A stretch of 64,000 nucleotides of DNA from Hydrogenophilales bacterium 16-64-40 (GCA_002256995.1 NCGX01000009.1:1-64000), one strand, 5' to 3'; positions 41,279 to 51,899 are shown, numbered from the stretch's first letter. The notes: generated by a model not told the origin, from the sequence alone. Numbers and translations are program-made.

Positions 41279-42022
41279 ATGCGCATCCTACTGTCCAATG
41301 ATGATGGCTATTTCGCGCCCGGCCTGGCCGCGCTGGCGCAGGCGCTTGCGCCGCTGGCCGAGATTACCGTGGTGGCGCCCGAACGCGACCGCAGCGGCGC
41401 CTCCAATTCGCTCACGCTCGATCGCCCGCTGATGCTGCGCCAGGCGCCGGGCGGCTTTTATTACGTCAACGGCACCCCGACCGATTGCGTGCATCTGGCC
41501 GTCACCGGCATGCTCGATCACATGCCCGACATGGTGATTTCCGGCATCAACCACGGCGCCAACATGGGCGACGACACCATCTATTCCGGCACCGTGGCCG
41601 CCGCCACCGAAGGTTATCTGCTCGGCATTCCGTCGATTGCGGTTTCGCTCGCCAACCACAATGCGCAGCACTTCGACACCGCCGCGCGCGTGGTGGTCGA
41701 GCTGGTGCAGCGCATTCAGGCGCAGCCGCCGACCGAACCGATGCTGCTCAACGTCAACGTGCCGGATCGCGGCTGGGCCGATTTGAAGGGCCTCAGCGTG
41801 ACCCGGCTGGGCAAGCGCCACAAGGCCGAGTCGGTGGTGAAAACCACCAATCCGCGCGGCCAGACCGTGTACTGGGTGGGCGCCGCGGGCCTGGCGCAGG
41901 ATGCCGGCGAGGGCACCGACTTTCATGCCATCGCCAATGGCTTCGTGTCGATCACCCCGCTGCAAATGGACTTGACCCGTTTCAACCAGATGGACAGCGT
42001 GAACGCATGGCTGAAATCCTGA
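41279..42022 (+). CDS. surE: 5'/3'-nucleotidase SurE
   Basis: This metal-dependent stationary-phase phosphatase acts on nucleoside monophosphates. The 247-residue product starts [15 protein letters not shown] with the Asp-Asp metal ligands. It has the conserved [25 protein letters not shown] and the C-terminal [25 protein letters not shown] lies 10 bases before the ATG. It begins the classic surE-pcm-nlpD-rpoS series, overlapping pcm. Confidence 0.97.
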   Translation: MRILLSNDDGYFAPGLAALAQALAPLAEITVVAPERDRSGASNSLTLDRPLMLRQAPGGFYYVNGTPTDCVHLAVTGMLDHMPDMVISGINHGANMGDDTIYSGTVAAATEGYLLGIPSIAVSLANHNAQHFDTAARVVVELVQRIQAQPPTEPMLLNVNVPDRGWADLKGLSVTRLGKRHKAESVVKTTNPRGQTVYWVGAAGLAQDAGEGTDFHAIANGFVSITPLQMDLTRFNQMDSVNAWLKS

Positions 42023-42687
42023 ACCCGCGCGCCGGCATCGGCATGACCTCGGCGCGCACGCGCGACCGCATGATCGAGCGCCTGCGCGAGCAGGGCATTC
42101 GGGACGAGATCGTGCTGGCGGCAATGGGCATGGTGCCGCGCCACCTGTTCGTCGACCAGGCGCTGGAGTCGCGCGCCTACGACGATACCGCGTTGCCGAT
42201 CGGCTTCGGCCAGACCATTTCCAACCCCTACATCGTGGCGCGCATGGCCGAACTGGCGCGCCATGGCGAGGCCAGCCAGGGCCGCATGCTCGGGCGCGTG
42301 CTGGAAATCGGGCTGGGCTGCGGCTACCAGGCCGCGGTGCTGGGCAAGCTGGCGCGCGAGGTGGTGTCGATGGAGCGCATCGCCGCGCTGGTCGGCAGGA
42401 CGCGCGTGCGGCTGCGCGAACTCCGGGTCAACAACGTCAAGCCGAAGCACGGCGACGGCATGCACGGGGCGAAGGATTTCGCGCCCTTCGACGCCATCGT
42501 GATTGCGGCTGCGTTTGCCGAGGTGCCGCAGGCCCTGCTGGCGCAACTGGCCGACGGCGGGCGCCTGGTGATGCCGCTCGGCCATGCCACGCAGACGCTG
42601 TGCGTGATGGAACGCCAGGGCGACGCCTACACGGAACGGCTGCTCGAAGGGGTGAAGTTCGTTCCCCTGCTGCCCGGGGTGGCCTAA
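42007..42687 (+). CDS. pcm: Protein-L-isoaspartate O-methyltransferase
   Basis: It repairs isomerised Asp/Asn residues in aged proteins with SAM. The product of up to 226 residues shows [38 protein letters not shown] and the SAM motif [17 protein letters not shown], which has GLGCG where GTGSG is usual. The C-terminal [20 protein letters not shown] is also typical. Start ATG 42007 overlaps surE by 16 bases; ATG 42043 would give 214 residues and is equally plausible. The stop overlaps the nlpD ATG by one base. Confidence 0.94.
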   Translation: MAEILNPRAGIGMTSARTRDRMIERLREQGIRDEIVLAAMGMVPRHLFVDQALESRAYDDTALPIGFGQTISNPYIVARMAELARHGEASQGRMLGRVLEIGLGCGYQAAVLGKLAREVVSMERIAALVGRTRVRLRELRVNNVKPKHGDGMHGAKDFAPFDAIVIAAAFAEVPQALLAQLADGGRLVMPLGHATQTLCVMERQGDAYTERLLEGVKFVPLLPGVA

Positions 42688-43640
42688 TGAAGACGGCTGC
42701 CTGGGCTCGCGTGATCGGGAGGGCAGCCGGCAGGCGCGCACCCGTCGTCGGGCTGGGCATGTTGCTGCTGGGACTGGCTGCCTGTAGCTCGCCCGGCCCT
42801 GCGCCGGTGAGCGACCGCGGGCCGGCACGCACGGCGGTCAAGCCCGTCACACCGCAGATCGTGCCATCCACCAACGGCCTGCATACCGTGCAGCGTGGCG
42901 ATACGCTGTATGCCATTGCCTTTGCCAACGGCCTTGATCACCGCGAGATCGCCCTCTGGAACCGGCTCGAATCCCCCGACCGCATTCTGGTCGGCCAGGT
43001 GTTGCGGCTGACGCCGCCGCCGGGTGCGGTCGAAATCAAGCCGCTCGACGACGAGCCCGCACCCACTGCGCGCCCGCTGGATGCGCCGCTGGCAGGGCCG
43101 CCCGTGCTGCGCGAACCGCAAGCAGTGCTGCTGCCGTATTCCGATGCCAACTGGGCGCAGATGTCGGGTGCCCCGGTGAAGGTGGTCGCGCCCGCTGTGG
43201 TCAGGCCGGCACCTGTCGCAGCGATGCCGCCGGCATCGGCGCCCGCACCCGCACCCGCTTCAAGCGGGCTGGTCGAGAACTGGCTGTGGCCGGCCGAAGG
43301 CACGCTGGCCGGCCATTTTGGCCGCGCGGGCGGCAAGGGCATCGACATCGTCGGGCAGCGCAATGCGCCGGTGGTCGCGGTGGCGCCCGGTAAAGTGGTG
43401 TACAGCGGCAGCGGCCTGCGCGGCTACGGACAGCTGCTGATCGTCAAGCATGCAGGCGAGTTTCTCTCGGCCTACGCGCACAACGAGGCCATCCTGGTGA
43501 AGGAGGGCGACACCGTGAGCGCCGGACAGAAGATTGCCCGGATGGGCGACAGCGGCGCCGACCGGGTGAAATTGCATTTCGAAATCCGCCGTTATGGCAA
43601 ACCGCTCGATCCCCTGATCTATCTGCCGGAACGCTCATGA
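42687..43640 (+). CDS. nlpD: Murein hydrolase activator NlpD (LysM/M23 lipoprotein)
   Basis: NlpD is an outer-membrane lipoprotein that activates the cell-division amidase AmiC. The 317-residue product has a lipobox LLGLAAC, a LysM domain (HTVQRGDTLYAIAFANGLDHREIALWNRL), a Pro/Ala-rich linker (about 115-195) and a C-terminal M23 domain. The first zinc ligand His is replaced (GGKGIDIVG) while LHFEIRRYGK remains, so the domain is catalytically degenerate, as in E. coli NlpD. The rpoS promoter often lies inside nlpD. It overlaps rpoS by 4 bases. Confidence 0.95.
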   Translation: MKTAAWARVIGRAAGRRAPVVGLGMLLLGLAACSSPGPAPVSDRGPARTAVKPVTPQIVPSTNGLHTVQRGDTLYAIAFANGLDHREIALWNRLESPDRILVGQVLRLTPPPGAVEIKPLDDEPAPTARPLDAPLAGPPVLREPQAVLLPYSDANWAQMSGAPVKVVAPAVVRPAPVAAMPPASAPAPAPASSGLVENWLWPAEGTLAGHFGRAGGKGIDIVGQRNAPVVAVAPGKVVYSGSGLRGYGQLLIVKHAGEFLSAYAHNEAILVKEGDTVSAGQKIARMGDSGADRVKLHFEIRRYGKPLDPLIYLPERS

Positions 43641-44587
43641 GCACGGATCCCCGCGATGAATCGGATGACCTGATGCCTGACGAGGCAGAAGCCGAGGCAG
43701 CGCGGCGGGCGGGCGCCGACAGCGGGGACGAGCTGGCTGCGGCCATTCTCGGCGAGCCGCAGGTCGACGTCACCCAGCTCTATCTCAACGAAATCGGCCA
43801 GGCACCGCTGCTGACCGCGGCGGAGGAAGTCGCGCTGGCGCGGCGCGTGGTCGAGGGCGACTTCGAAGCGCGCCAGACCATGATCGAGCGCAACCTGCGG
43901 CTGGTGGTCAACATCGCCAAGCATTACGCCAATCGCGGGCTGACCCTGCTCGACCTGGTGGAGGAGGGCAACCTCGGCCTGATCCACGCGCTGGAAAAAT
44001 TCGACCCCGAGCGCGGCTTCCGCTTTTCCACCTACGCCACCTGGTGGATCCGCCAGAACATCGAACGCGCGATCATGAACCAGTCGCGCACCATCCGCCT
44101 GCCGGTACACATCATCAAGGAACTCAACATCTACCTGCGTGCCAGGCGCCATCTGGAAACGCACGGCGTTGCCGACGCCTCGTCGGACGACATCGCCGCG
44201 CTGACCGGGCATACGGTCGAGGACGTGCGCCGCATCATGCAGCTGAACGAACGGGTGGCCTCGCTCGATGCGCCGCTCGACGTCGATCCCACGCTGTCCT
44301 TGGGCGAGGCGATCGCCGACGACAACGCCCACCTGCCGGACGAAATGCTGCAGCTCGAGGAAATCGAGCATCACGTCCATGAATGGCTGGCGCAACTGAA
44401 CGACAAGCAGCGCTGGGTGATCGAGCGGCGGTTCGGACTGAACGGCTGCGCGGCCTGCACCCTGGAAGACCTGGCGCTGGAGCTGCAGGTCACCCGCGAA
44501 CGCGTACGGCAGATCCAGATGGAGTCCCTGCGCGTGCTGCGGCAGACGCTGCGGCGGCGCGGCATCTCCAAAGACGAGTTGTTCTGA
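43637..44587 (+). CDS. rpoS: RNA polymerase sigma factor RpoS
   Basis: RpoS is the sigma-38 factor for stationary phase and general stress. The 316-residue product has region 1.2 (DVTQLYLNEIGQAPLLTAAEE), region 2 (RNLRLVVNIAKHYANRGL and FRFSTYATWWIRQNIERAIMNQSRTIRLP), region 3 and region 4 with the helix-turn-helix CTLEDLALELQVTRERVRQIQ. The N-terminus is short and acidic. Placement after nlpD is the conserved proteobacterial arrangement. A 239-bp inverted-repeat element follows 24 bp after the stop. Confidence 0.96.
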   Translation: MSTDPRDESDDLMPDEAEAEAARRAGADSGDELAAAILGEPQVDVTQLYLNEIGQAPLLTAAEEVALARRVVEGDFEARQTMIERNLRLVVNIAKHYANRGLTLLDLVEEGNLGLIHALEKFDPERGFRFSTYATWWIRQNIERAIMNQSRTIRLPVHIIKELNIYLRARRHLETHGVADASSDDIAALTGHTVEDVRRIMQLNERVASLDAPLDVDPTLSLGEAIADDNAHLPDEMLQLEEIEHHVHEWLAQLNDKQRWVIERRFGLNGCAACTLEDLALELQVTRERVRQIQMESLRVLRQTLRRRGISKDELF

Positions 44588-44611
44588 CGTGATGCCTGCG
44601 GTGGCTGCATT

Positions 44612-44850
44612 AATCCTAAAAACCGCAGTTGACCGCTTGCCAGCCCAAGGAAAGCCTTATGAATACTGAGTTTTCACCCATCGATTGTGTTCACCTAGTG
44701 GGTTACACCGCTACGCACCCGCTGGCACGCCTGGTCGTGCGCCTGCCTTTGTCGCGCCTCGTTGCAGGCCCCGGCCTGCCGCCTCGTTGCTTCGCGGCAG
44801 CCACCCGCCCAGACGCACCATCGGGCGCGTCCAACTGCGGTTTCTAGGAT
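44612..44850. mobile_element. 239-bp inverted-repeat element between rpoS and the HAD gene
   Basis: ATCCTAAAAACCGCAGTTG (44612-44630) is inverted, with one mismatch, at 44832-44850. The interior is rich in short palindromes and holds one small frame. There is no transposase. The right end covers the ATG of the next gene (44849-44851), so the element forms that gene's whole leader. It looks like a MITE or a structured leader. Family not recognised. Confidence 0.6.
44659..44847 (+). CDS. Possible 62-residue protein inside the inverted-repeat element
   Basis: ATG 44659 has AAGGA 7 bases upstream, and the frame runs to the stop at 44845-44847, inside the right arm. The product (start MNTEFSPIDCVHLVGYTATH) is rich in Arg, Pro, Ala and Leu, without a signal or membrane segment, and I do not recognise it. 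If the element is repeated in the genome the frame may simply travel with it. It could also be a leader peptide for the HAD gene, which starts at 44849. Confidence 0.3.
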   Translation: MNTEFSPIDCVHLVGYTATHPLARLVVRLPLSRLVAGPGLPPRCFAAATRPDAPSGASNCGF

Positions 44851-45505
44851 GATCGACTGGTCGCGAGTCGACACCGTCTTGCTCGACATGGACGGCACCC
44901 TGCTCGACCTCCATTTCGACAACCATTTCTGGCTGGAGCACATGCCGCGCCGCTATGCCGAATACCACGGCCTCGCGCCGGAAGTCGCGCGCGCGCATCT
45001 CACCGCGCATTACGAACGCCATAGCGGCACGCTCAACTGGTACTGCCTGGATTTCTGGAGCAGCGAGCTTGCGCTCGACATCGTGCAGCTGAAGGAGGAA
45101 GTTGCCCATCTGATCGCGGTGCGCCCCGACGTGCCCGCTTTCCTGCAGGCGCTGCGGGCATCGGGGCGGCGCGTGGTGATGGCCACCAACGCGCATCCCA
45201 AGAGCCTCGGGCTGAAAATGCGTGAAACCCGCATCGACGCCTATTTCGACGCGCTGATCTCGTCCCACCAGGTCGGGCTGCCCAAGGAACACCCGGATTT
45301 CTGGCAGGGCCTGCAGGCGATCGAGCCGTATGACAAGCAGCGCACCCTGTTTGTCGACGACAGCCTGCCGGTGCTTGAAAGTGCGCAGGCCTACGGCATC
45401 GCGCAGCTGCTGGCGGTATGCAACCCCGATTCGCGCCAACCGCACAAGGATTGCGGCGACTTCACCGCCATCACCAGCTTTGCGCAGGTGATGCCGGACG
45501 CGTGA
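44849..45505 (+). CDS. HAD-superfamily hydrolase (YrfG-like nucleotidase)
   Basis: The 218-residue product is a HAD-IA phosphatase: nucleophile motif VLLDMDGTLLDLHFDN, motif II MATNAHP, the Lys of motif III near GLPKEHPDFW and the acidic motif IV LFVDDSLPVLESA. It resembles YrfG, a GMP/IMP 5'-nucleotidase of E. coli, but the substrate is not proven by sequence. The start ATG lies at the right tip of the inverted-repeat element, with only a poor ribosome binding site. It is convergent with cusA, 12 bp apart. Confidence 0.82.
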   Translation: MIDWSRVDTVLLDMDGTLLDLHFDNHFWLEHMPRRYAEYHGLAPEVARAHLTAHYERHSGTLNWYCLDFWSSELALDIVQLKEEVAHLIAVRPDVPAFLQALRASGRRVVMATNAHPKSLGLKMRETRIDAYFDALISSHQVGLPKEHPDFWQGLQAIEPYDKQRTLFVDDSLPVLESAQAYGIAQLLAVCNPDSRQPHKDCGDFTAITSFAQVMPDA

Positions 45506-45517
45506 TCGCGTTTTGCG

Positions 45518-48500
45518 TCACGTTTTGTCGACGCTGAGTGGCTTGCTGTCGGCCGCCGTGCGCGCGTCGCGGCGGCGCATCAGCCAGTAGGCCGCCGGGA
45601 CGACGAACAGCGACAGCAGCGGCGCGCTCACCATGCCGCCGACCATCGGGGCGGCAATGCGGCTCATCACCTCGCTGCCGGTGCCGCTGCCGATCATGAT
45701 CGGCAAGAGGCCGGCGACGATCACCGCCACGGTCATGGCTTTCGGCCGCACCCGCTGCACCGCGCCTTCGCGGATGGCGTCCTGCAGGCCCGCCTCATCC
45801 GTCTGCCCGGCCGCCTGCTGCGCGGTCCAGGCGTTCTTCAGATACAGCAGCATGATGACGCCGAATTCGGCGGCGACGCCGGCCAGCGCGATGAAGCCGA
45901 CCCCGGTGGCGATCGACAGGTTGTAGCCCATCGCGTAGAGGAACCACACGCCGCCGGTCAGCGCGAACGGCAGCGTCGCCATGATGAGCAGCGCCTCGTC
46001 GATGCGGCGGAAGGTGAGGTAGAGCAGCACGAAGATGATCGCCAGGGTGGCCGGCACCACCGCTTTCAGCCGCGCGTTGGCGCGCTGCATGAATTCGAAC
46101 TGGCCGGAATAGGCGATGCTCATGCCGGGTTCGAGCTTGACGCCTTCGGCCACGGCCTGCTGCAGGTCGGCCACGGTGGACGCGAGATCGCGTCCGCGCA
46201 CGTCGACGTAGACCCAGCCCGACAGCCGCGCATTCTCGCTTTTCAGCATCGGCGGGCCCTCGCTGAGCGTGACCGCGGCCACCATGCCGAGGGTGATCTG
46301 GCTGCCGCCGGGGGTGAGGATGGGCAGTGCGGCGAGCTTTTCGGGGGTGTCGCGCCATTCACGTGGGTAGCGCACGTTGATCGGGTAACGCGCCAGCCCC
46401 TCGACGGTTTCGCCGATGTTCTGGCCGCCGATCAGGCTCGCCACCACCGACTGTACGTCGGCGACGTTGAGGCCGTAGCGCGCTGCGGCGGCGCGGTCGA
46501 TGGCGACATCGACATAGCGGCCGCCGGTGAGGCGCTCGGCGAGCGCGGACGACACCCCCGGCACGGTGCCGGCGATGCGCTCGACCTGCTGCGCGACACG
46601 GTCGATGTCGGCCAGGCTGGCGCTGGCGATCTTCACCCCGATTGGGCTCTTGATGCCGGTGGCGAGCATGTCGATGCGGTTGCGGATGGGCGGCACCCAG
46701 ATGTTGGCCAGCCCCGGCACCTGCACCGCGCGATCGAGTTCATCGACGAGCTTTTCCGGCGTCATCCCCGGCCGCCACTGCTCGCGCGGCTTGAACTGGA
46801 TGATGGTCTCGAACATCACCAGCGGCGCCGGATCGGTGGCGGTGTCGGCGCGCCCGGCCTTGCCGTAGGCGCTCGCCACCTCCGGCACGCTGCGGATCAG
46901 GCGGTTGGTCTGCTGCAGCAGTTCGGACGCCTTCTGCGCCGACAGCCCCGGCAGCGCGCTCGGCATGTAGAGCAGGTCGCCCTCGTCGAGCGGCGGCAGG
47001 AACTCGCCGCCGAGGCGGCTGATCGGCCAGGCCGCGCTGAGAAACACCAGGGCGGCGACGGCGAGGGTGGTCTTGGGGCGCGCCAGCACCGCGTCGAGCA
47101 GCGGCCGGTAGGCGCGGATCAGCCAGCGGTTGAGCGGGTTTTTAGATTCGCTGGGGATGCGGCCGCGGATCCAGTAGCCCATCAGCACCGGCACCAGCGT
47201 CACCGACAGCGCGGCGGCCGCAGCCATCGCATAGGTCTTGGTAAAGGCGAGCGGGCCGAACAGGCGGCCTTCCTGCGCTTCCAGCGTGAACACCGGAATG
47301 AACGACAGGGTGATGATGAGCAGCGAGAAAAACAGCGCCGGGCCGACCTCGCTGGCGGCCTCGACGATCACCCGCCAGTGCGCCTCGCCCTGCAGGGTTT
47401 TGCCGGGGTGCTCGCGCTGCCAGGCCTCGATGTGCTTGTGCGCGTTCTCGATCATGACCACGGCGCCATCGACCATCGCGCCGACGGCGATCGCGATGCC
47501 GCCGAGCGACATGATGTTGGCGTTGATGCCCTGCTGGCGCATAACGATGAAGGCGATCAGCACGCCCAGCGGCAGCGAGATGATCGCCACCAGCGAGGAG
47601 CGCAGATGCCACAGGAACAGCACGCACACCAGCGCCACCACGATGAATTCCTCGACGAGCTTGTGGCTGAGGTTGTCGATGGCGCGGTCGATCAGCGCGC
47701 TGCGGTCGTAGGTGGTGACGATCTCGACGCCCGGCGGCAGGCCGGGCTTCAGTGCTTCGAGCTTTTCCTTGACCGCCGCGATGGTGACGCGCGCGTTCTG
47801 GTCCGACCGCAGAATCACCACGCCGCCGACGGCCTCGCCCTCGCCGTCGAGCTCGCCGATGCCGCGGCGCATTTCGGGGCCGATGCGGATCGCCGCCACG
47901 TCGCCCAGCGTCACCGGTGTGGCGCCCGCGAGCTTGAGCGGAATGGCGCGGAAGTCGGCCAGGGTCTCGAGATAGCCGCTGGCGCGCACCATGTATTCGG
48001 TTTCGGCGAGTTCCAGCAGCGCGCCGCCGCTCTCCTGGTTGGCGCCGCGAATGGCATTGATGGCCATCTGGTGCGGGATGCCGTAGGCGGCCAGCTTTAC
48101 CGGGTCGAGCACCACCTGATACTGCCTGACCATGCCGCCGATGGTTGCGACCTCGGCCACGTTGGGCAGGGTCTTCAGCTCGTATTTTAGGAACCAGTCC
48201 TGCAGCGAGCGCAACTGCGCCAGGTCGTGACGGCCGCTGCGGTCCACCAGCGCGTACTGGTAGATCCAGCCGACGCCGGTCGCATCCGGCCCCAAGGCGG
48301 GCTTGGCGCTAGCGGGCAGCCGGCCCTGCACCTGACTGAGATATTCCAGCACGCGCGAGCGCGCCCAATACAGGTCGGTGCCGTCCTCGAAAATCACGTA
48401 CACATAGCTGTCGCCGAAAAAAGAATAGCCGCGCACCGTCTTCGCGCCCGGCACCGACAGCATGGTGGTGGCGAGCGGATAGGTGACCTGGTTCTCGACG

Positions 48501-48679
48501 ATCTGCGGCGCCTGCCCGGCGTAGGGCGTGCGGATGATGACCTGCACGTCGGACAGGTCGGGCAGCGCATCGATCGGCGTCGTCTTCACCGCCCACACGC
48601 CCCAGGCCACGACGAACAGCGTCGCCAGCAGCACCAGGAAACGGTTGCCCACCGACCAGCGGATCAGCGCCGCGATCAT
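45518..48679 (-). CDS. cusA: CusA/CzcA-family heavy-metal efflux RND pump
   Basis: This inner-membrane proton-driven pump of a tripartite efflux system has 1053 residues, the normal length. It has twelve membrane segments in two halves with large periplasmic loops. The N-terminus ([51 protein letters not shown]) is typical of the CusA/SilA subgroup that exports monovalent copper and silver. [23 protein letters not shown] lies in segment 4 with the proton-relay acidic residue. It ends the cusC-cusB-cusA series with a 4-base overlap. A Czc-type divalent specificity cannot be excluded. Confidence 0.93.
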   Translation of the reverse strand: MIAALIRWSVGNRFLVLLATLFVVAWGVWAVKTTPIDALPDLSDVQVIIRTPYAGQAPQIVENQVTYPLATTMLSVPGAKTVRGYSFFGDSYVYVIFEDGTDLYWARSRVLEYLSQVQGRLPASAKPALGPDATGVGWIYQYALVDRSGRHDLAQLRSLQDWFLKYELKTLPNVAEVATIGGMVRQYQVVLDPVKLAAYGIPHQMAINAIRGANQESGGALLELAETEYMVRASGYLETLADFRAIPLKLAGATPVTLGDVAAIRIGPEMRRGIGELDGEGEAVGGVVILRSDQNARVTIAAVKEKLEALKPGLPPGVEIVTTYDRSALIDRAIDNLSHKLVEEFIVVALVCVLFLWHLRSSLVAIISLPLGVLIAFIVMRQQGINANIMSLGGIAIAVGAMVDGAVVMIENAHKHIEAWQREHPGKTLQGEAHWRVIVEAASEVGPALFFSLLIITLSFIPVFTLEAQEGRLFGPLAFTKTYAMAAAAALSVTLVPVLMGYWIRGRIPSESKNPLNRWLIRAYRPLLDAVLARPKTTLAVAALVFLSAAWPISRLGGEFLPPLDEGDLLYMPSALPGLSAQKASELLQQTNRLIRSVPEVASAYGKAGRADTATDPAPLVMFETIIQFKPREQWRPGMTPEKLVDELDRAVQVPGLANIWVPPIRNRIDMLATGIKSPIGVKIASASLADIDRVAQQVERIAGTVPGVSSALAERLTGGRYVDVAIDRAAAARYGLNVADVQSVVASLIGGQNIGETVEGLARYPINVRYPREWRDTPEKLAALPILTPGGSQITLGMVAAVTLSEGPPMLKSENARLSGWVYVDVRGRDLASTVADLQQAVAEGVKLEPGMSIAYSGQFEFMQRANARLKAVVPATLAIIFVLLYLTFRRIDEALLIMATLPFALTGGVWFLYAMGYNLSIATGVGFIALAGVAAEFGVIMLLYLKNAWTAQQAAGQTDEAGLQDAIREGAVQRVRPKAMTVAVIVAGLLPIMIGSGTGSEVMSRIAAPMVGGMVSAPLLSLFVVPAAYWLMRRRDARTAADSKPLSVDKT

Positions 48680-50163
48680 TTCGCGCCTCCGGTCTTGTCG
48701 AGCTTCTCGACCAGCAGCCCGTCGTCGGTCTGGCGCACGCCGACGCGCACCCGGTCGCCGGTCTTCAACCCCTGCGCGAGCTCAGGCCGTGCCAGCGGAA
48801 ACACCATGGTCATGCCCGGCATCGACAGCGATTCGAACGGGCCATGCGCGAGCGTCGCTTCCTCGCCGTCGATGTCCTCGATCACCGCGTCGGCTTCATG
48901 CAGCGGTGAAGCGGGCGCGCCGCTTTTTGGGGCGGCGGCGAGGCGGTCAAGCACGCCCTGCAGGCTGGCTTCGGAGTCGATCAGGAACTGTCCGCTGGCG
49001 ACCACCTGCTGGCCTTCGGCAAGCCCCGTCAGCACTTCGGTGCGCTCGTTCGCCTGGCGCCCGAGCGTGACCTCGACCGGGCGGTATCGCCCGTTATCTT
49101 CAGCCACGATCACCAGCGCGCGGCGGCTGCTGCGGATCACCGCCTCGCTCGGCACGGTGAGCGCGATTGCCGTCGCGCCCGCGATCTGCACCTCGGCGCT
49201 GAGGCCGGGGCGAATGCGGCCGTTGTGGTTGGGCAGCTCGATGCGCACGGTGAGCGCGCGCGCCGCCGGATCGATGCCCGGCAGGATGGCGATGACCCGG
49301 CCAGTGACGGTTTCACCGGGGAACGCGGCGAAGCGCGCCTCGGCGGTATGCCCGGTGCGCACCTGGCCCGCCTGCGCCTGCGGCACCGCCACATCGAGCC
49401 ATACGCTGGCGATGCCGTTGATGCGCGCCAGCGTCTGCCCGCCAGAAAGCGTCATGCCGGGCCGCACGTCGAGCGATTGCAGCTCGCCGCCGATGGGCGC
49501 GGTGATCGCGATGCGGTCCTTCACCCGGCCGCTTGCCTTCACCTCGCGGATCAGCCGCTCGGGCATCCCGGCGAGCCGCATCCGCGCCTCGGCGGCGGCG
49601 GTCAGCTCGGCGTCGCCGGTGGCCTTCAGGGCCAGGTATTCCTGTTGCGCCGCCGCCCACTGCGGCACCAGCAGCTCGCCGATGAAGGCGCCGGCCTTGA
49701 CTACGTCGCCCGGCGCCAGCCGCGCCACCCGCTCGACGTAGCCGCCGCTGCGCGCCTGCACGATGGCGATGTCGCGTTCGTTGTAACGCACCAGGCCGGT
49801 GGCGTGCAGCGTGTCCGCGATGTCGGTGCGGGTGACCGGGGCAAGTCGCATCCCCAGGTTCTGCGCGATGCTGGCGTCGATGCGCACGCTGGCGGCGTCG
49901 CCGCCCTCGTCGGCGTATTTGGGCACCAGTTCCATGTCCATGAAGGGCGACTTGCCGGGCTTGTCGAATTGCTGCGCCGGCACCATTGGGTCGTACCAGT
50001 AGAGCACGCGGCGTTCGTCGGCGGGCGCTGCCTTGGCGTCCGGCGCGGCCGCCGGCGGGTGTTGGGTCTGGGTCCACCACATGGCGCCGGCTGCGCCCAG
50101 CGCGATCAGCACGACGGCGGCGACGAGGCGCCCGACAAGCGATTTGAAGGAAGGGGGTTTCAT
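48676..50163 (-). CDS. cusB: CusB-type periplasmic adaptor with C-terminal CusF-like domain
   Basis: This is the membrane fusion protein linking CusA to CusC. The 495-residue product has an N-terminal membrane anchor (about 10-32). A metal-binding segment follows ([20 protein letters not shown], then MDMELVPKY), then the barrel-sandwich/lipoyl and helical hairpin region (about 90-400). The last 75 residues ([31 protein letters not shown]) match the copper chaperone CusF, fused to the adaptor instead of being a separate gene. It overlaps cusA and cusC by 4 bases each. Confidence 0.93.
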   Translation of the reverse strand: MKPPSFKSLVGRLVAAVVLIALGAAGAMWWTQTQHPPAAAPDAKAAPADERRVLYWYDPMVPAQQFDKPGKSPFMDMELVPKYADEGGDAASVRIDASIAQNLGMRLAPVTRTDIADTLHATGLVRYNERDIAIVQARSGGYVERVARLAPGDVVKAGAFIGELLVPQWAAAQQEYLALKATGDAELTAAAEARMRLAGMPERLIREVKASGRVKDRIAITAPIGGELQSLDVRPGMTLSGGQTLARINGIASVWLDVAVPQAQAGQVRTGHTAEARFAAFPGETVTGRVIAILPGIDPAARALTVRIELPNHNGRIRPGLSAEVQIAGATAIALTVPSEAVIRSSRRALVIVAEDNGRYRPVEVTLGRQANERTEVLTGLAEGQQVVASGQFLIDSEASLQGVLDRLAAAPKSGAPASPLHEADAVIEDIDGEEATLAHGPFESLSMPGMTMVFPLARPELAQGLKTGDRVRVGVRQTDDGLLVEKLDKTGGAK

Positions 50164-51416
50164 GGCTGGACTCCGGATTCGTCGGGCTGGGCATAGGTGA
50201 AGTGGAGGCGGGCGGCCATTTCGTCGCGCGCCCCCGCAAGTTCGATGGCCTTGAGTTCGGCGTCGATGCGCGCACGCCGTGCGCCGATCAGTTCGGTCAG
50301 GCTGCCCTGGCCACCACGCCAGGCGGCCAGCACCAGCGTCACTTTCTCCTGCGCCAGCGGCAACAGCACTTCGTTCTGGCGGGCGAGCGCCCGATCGAGC
50401 CGTCGGTATTCGGCCAGGTCGGCATCGAGTTCGGCGGTGTGGGCGCGCAACCGTGCCTGATAGTCGGCGTCGAGCGCTGCGCGCTCGGCCACGCGCGCGG
50501 CAATCAGCGGTCTCTGGCGGGTGGACGCGAACACCGGCAGATCGAAGCCGAGTTCAATGCCGGCCATGTTGGTGAACTGCGAACCGCGCTGCTGGTACAC
50601 CACGCCCAGGCGCCAGTCGGGCCGGGTCGCCGCCCTTGCGAGGTCGGTTTCGGCGTCGAGCACGCGTGCTTCGTGGCCGTACAGGGCCAGTTCGGGGTGC
50701 TGTTCGAGGCGATGCGCGAGGCCCGCGTGGTCGATCGGCCACTGCGGCGGCGTGCCTGCGAGCGGCCAGTCGGCGGCGTCGCCGATCCATTGGCGCAGAC
50801 TGGCGATGGCCTGCGCACGACGCGCGTTGAGCGCGTCCTCGCGCCCGGCAATCAGCGCGGCTTCCTCGCGCGGCAGCACGACATCGCTTGCCATGCCCCC
50901 GCCGCCCGCCAGGCGCGCCCGCACCGCGGCGTCGAACAGGCGGTTTTCATCGTAGAGGGCGGCGATGTGCTGCAGTTGCGCCTCGGCGGTGTGGCGCCGG
51001 ATCCACGCCTGCGCGGTTTGCCGCAGCACGGTCTGGCGCACCACCCGCATCCCGGCTTCGGCCAGTCCGATCCGCCCCCGCGCCGCGCCGGCACGCGCGC
51101 CGCGCTTGGCGGCGTTGGGGAACGCCTGCATCACGCCGATCATGCGCATGGTCATGGGCTCGCTGTCGAGGCTGAAGCGGTCGGCGCCGTCGATCGGCAC
51201 GTTGGCCAGCCCCAGCGTGAGTTGCGGGTCGGGCAGGGCGCCCGCCGGAATCGCGCTCTGGCGCGCTGCGGCAATTCGGCTCGCGCTCGCCGACAGCGCC
51301 GGTGTTTCCTGCAGCGCCCGCGTCAGCGCATCGTCAAAGCCGAGCGGGGCGGCGCCCGCGCCCGCCATCCACGCCCACAACGGGGCGGCAAGCCAATAAG
51401 GCAGTTTGAAAGACAT
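50160..51416 (-). CDS. cusC: TolC/CusC-type outer membrane efflux protein
   Basis: This is the outer-membrane channel of the efflux system. The 418-residue product has a signal peptide (SFKLPYWLAAPLWAWMAGAGA) and the duplicated long helices of the TolC family (FDDALTRALQETPALSASASRIAAARQSA and the later HRLEQHPELALYGHEARVLDAETDLARAA). I start at ATG 51416, which has GGAG 7 bases upstream. The ATG two codons earlier is too close to that site. It overlaps cusB by 4 bases. Confidence 0.88.
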   Translation of the reverse strand: MSFKLPYWLAAPLWAWMAGAGAAPLGFDDALTRALQETPALSASASRIAAARQSAIPAGALPDPQLTLGLANVPIDGADRFSLDSEPMTMRMIGVMQAFPNAAKRGARAGAARGRIGLAEAGMRVVRQTVLRQTAQAWIRRHTAEAQLQHIAALYDENRLFDAAVRARLAGGGGMASDVVLPREEAALIAGREDALNARRAQAIASLRQWIGDAADWPLAGTPPQWPIDHAGLAHRLEQHPELALYGHEARVLDAETDLARAATRPDWRLGVVYQQRGSQFTNMAGIELGFDLPVFASTRQRPLIAARVAERAALDADYQARLRAHTAELDADLAEYRRLDRALARQNEVLLPLAQEKVTLVLAAWRGGQGSLTELIGARRARIDAELKAIELAGARDEMAARLHFTYAQPDESGVQP

Positions 51417-51476
51417 GGTCATGCTCCAGAACTGGATGACGCGATGCGCCATATTCCGCGCCGGAAGGCGCGGGAC

Positions 51477-51833
51477 TCAGCTGAGGGGGCTTGACGCGGT
51501 GGGCGGTCGCCAGAGTGGGATCGGAAAGACGGACTGCTGCCACATGGGGGTCGTGGCGTGGGCCTGGAAGATGGCCGGCAGGGGCGGGAGGAAGGTGCGG
51601 GTACTGATCGCAGCATGGCTGCCGCATTGGCAGGACAGGTCGGATGCACAGCGCGAGCCTGGTCCATCTTCATCGTGGCAGCAGCAGTCGTGTGCTGCAG
51701 TCGTCGCGGTGTCGACGCTGATCGCTGTCTCCGCCATCGGGCAGCAGGTGGCTGCCGTCAGCATGCCCGCCAGCGCTTGCGCCGGGAGGGCAAGCGCGAT
51801 CAGGAAGGCGAGGAGTACCCGGAGCGAACGCAT
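51477..51833 (-). CDS. Small exported Cys/His-rich protein upstream of cusCBA
   Basis: The 118-residue product has a signal peptide (MRSLRVLLAFLIALALPAQALAG), then CC, HDCCCHDE and CASDLSCQCGSHA clusters, suited to metal binding. It resembles small CopL-like proteins often found ahead of copper-resistance genes, though the similarity is mainly in composition. It lies 60 bp upstream of cusC on the same strand and probably shares its transcript. A periplasmic copper sink or a sensing leader protein are both possible. Confidence 0.6.
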   Translation of the reverse strand: MRSLRVLLAFLIALALPAQALAGMLTAATCCPMAETAISVDTATTAAHDCCCHDEDGPGSRCASDLSCQCGSHAAISTRTFLPPLPAIFQAHATTPMWQQSVFPIPLWRPPTASSPLS

Positions 51834-51899
51834 GTCCAAGTCTGTGCGGGGCCGGCTTGTCCTGTCAAGGCAAGTTTGCTGGACGGCAGGGACGGGCGC

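Noticed and set aside
42685-42689. Possible frameshift between pcm and nlpD because stop and start overlap
   Set aside because: TAATG overlaps of this kind are normal translational coupling; both proteins are complete.
43260-43640. NlpD as an active M23 endopeptidase
   Set aside because: The first zinc-binding His is replaced (GGKGID), as in E. coli NlpD, which is a regulator and not a hydrolase.
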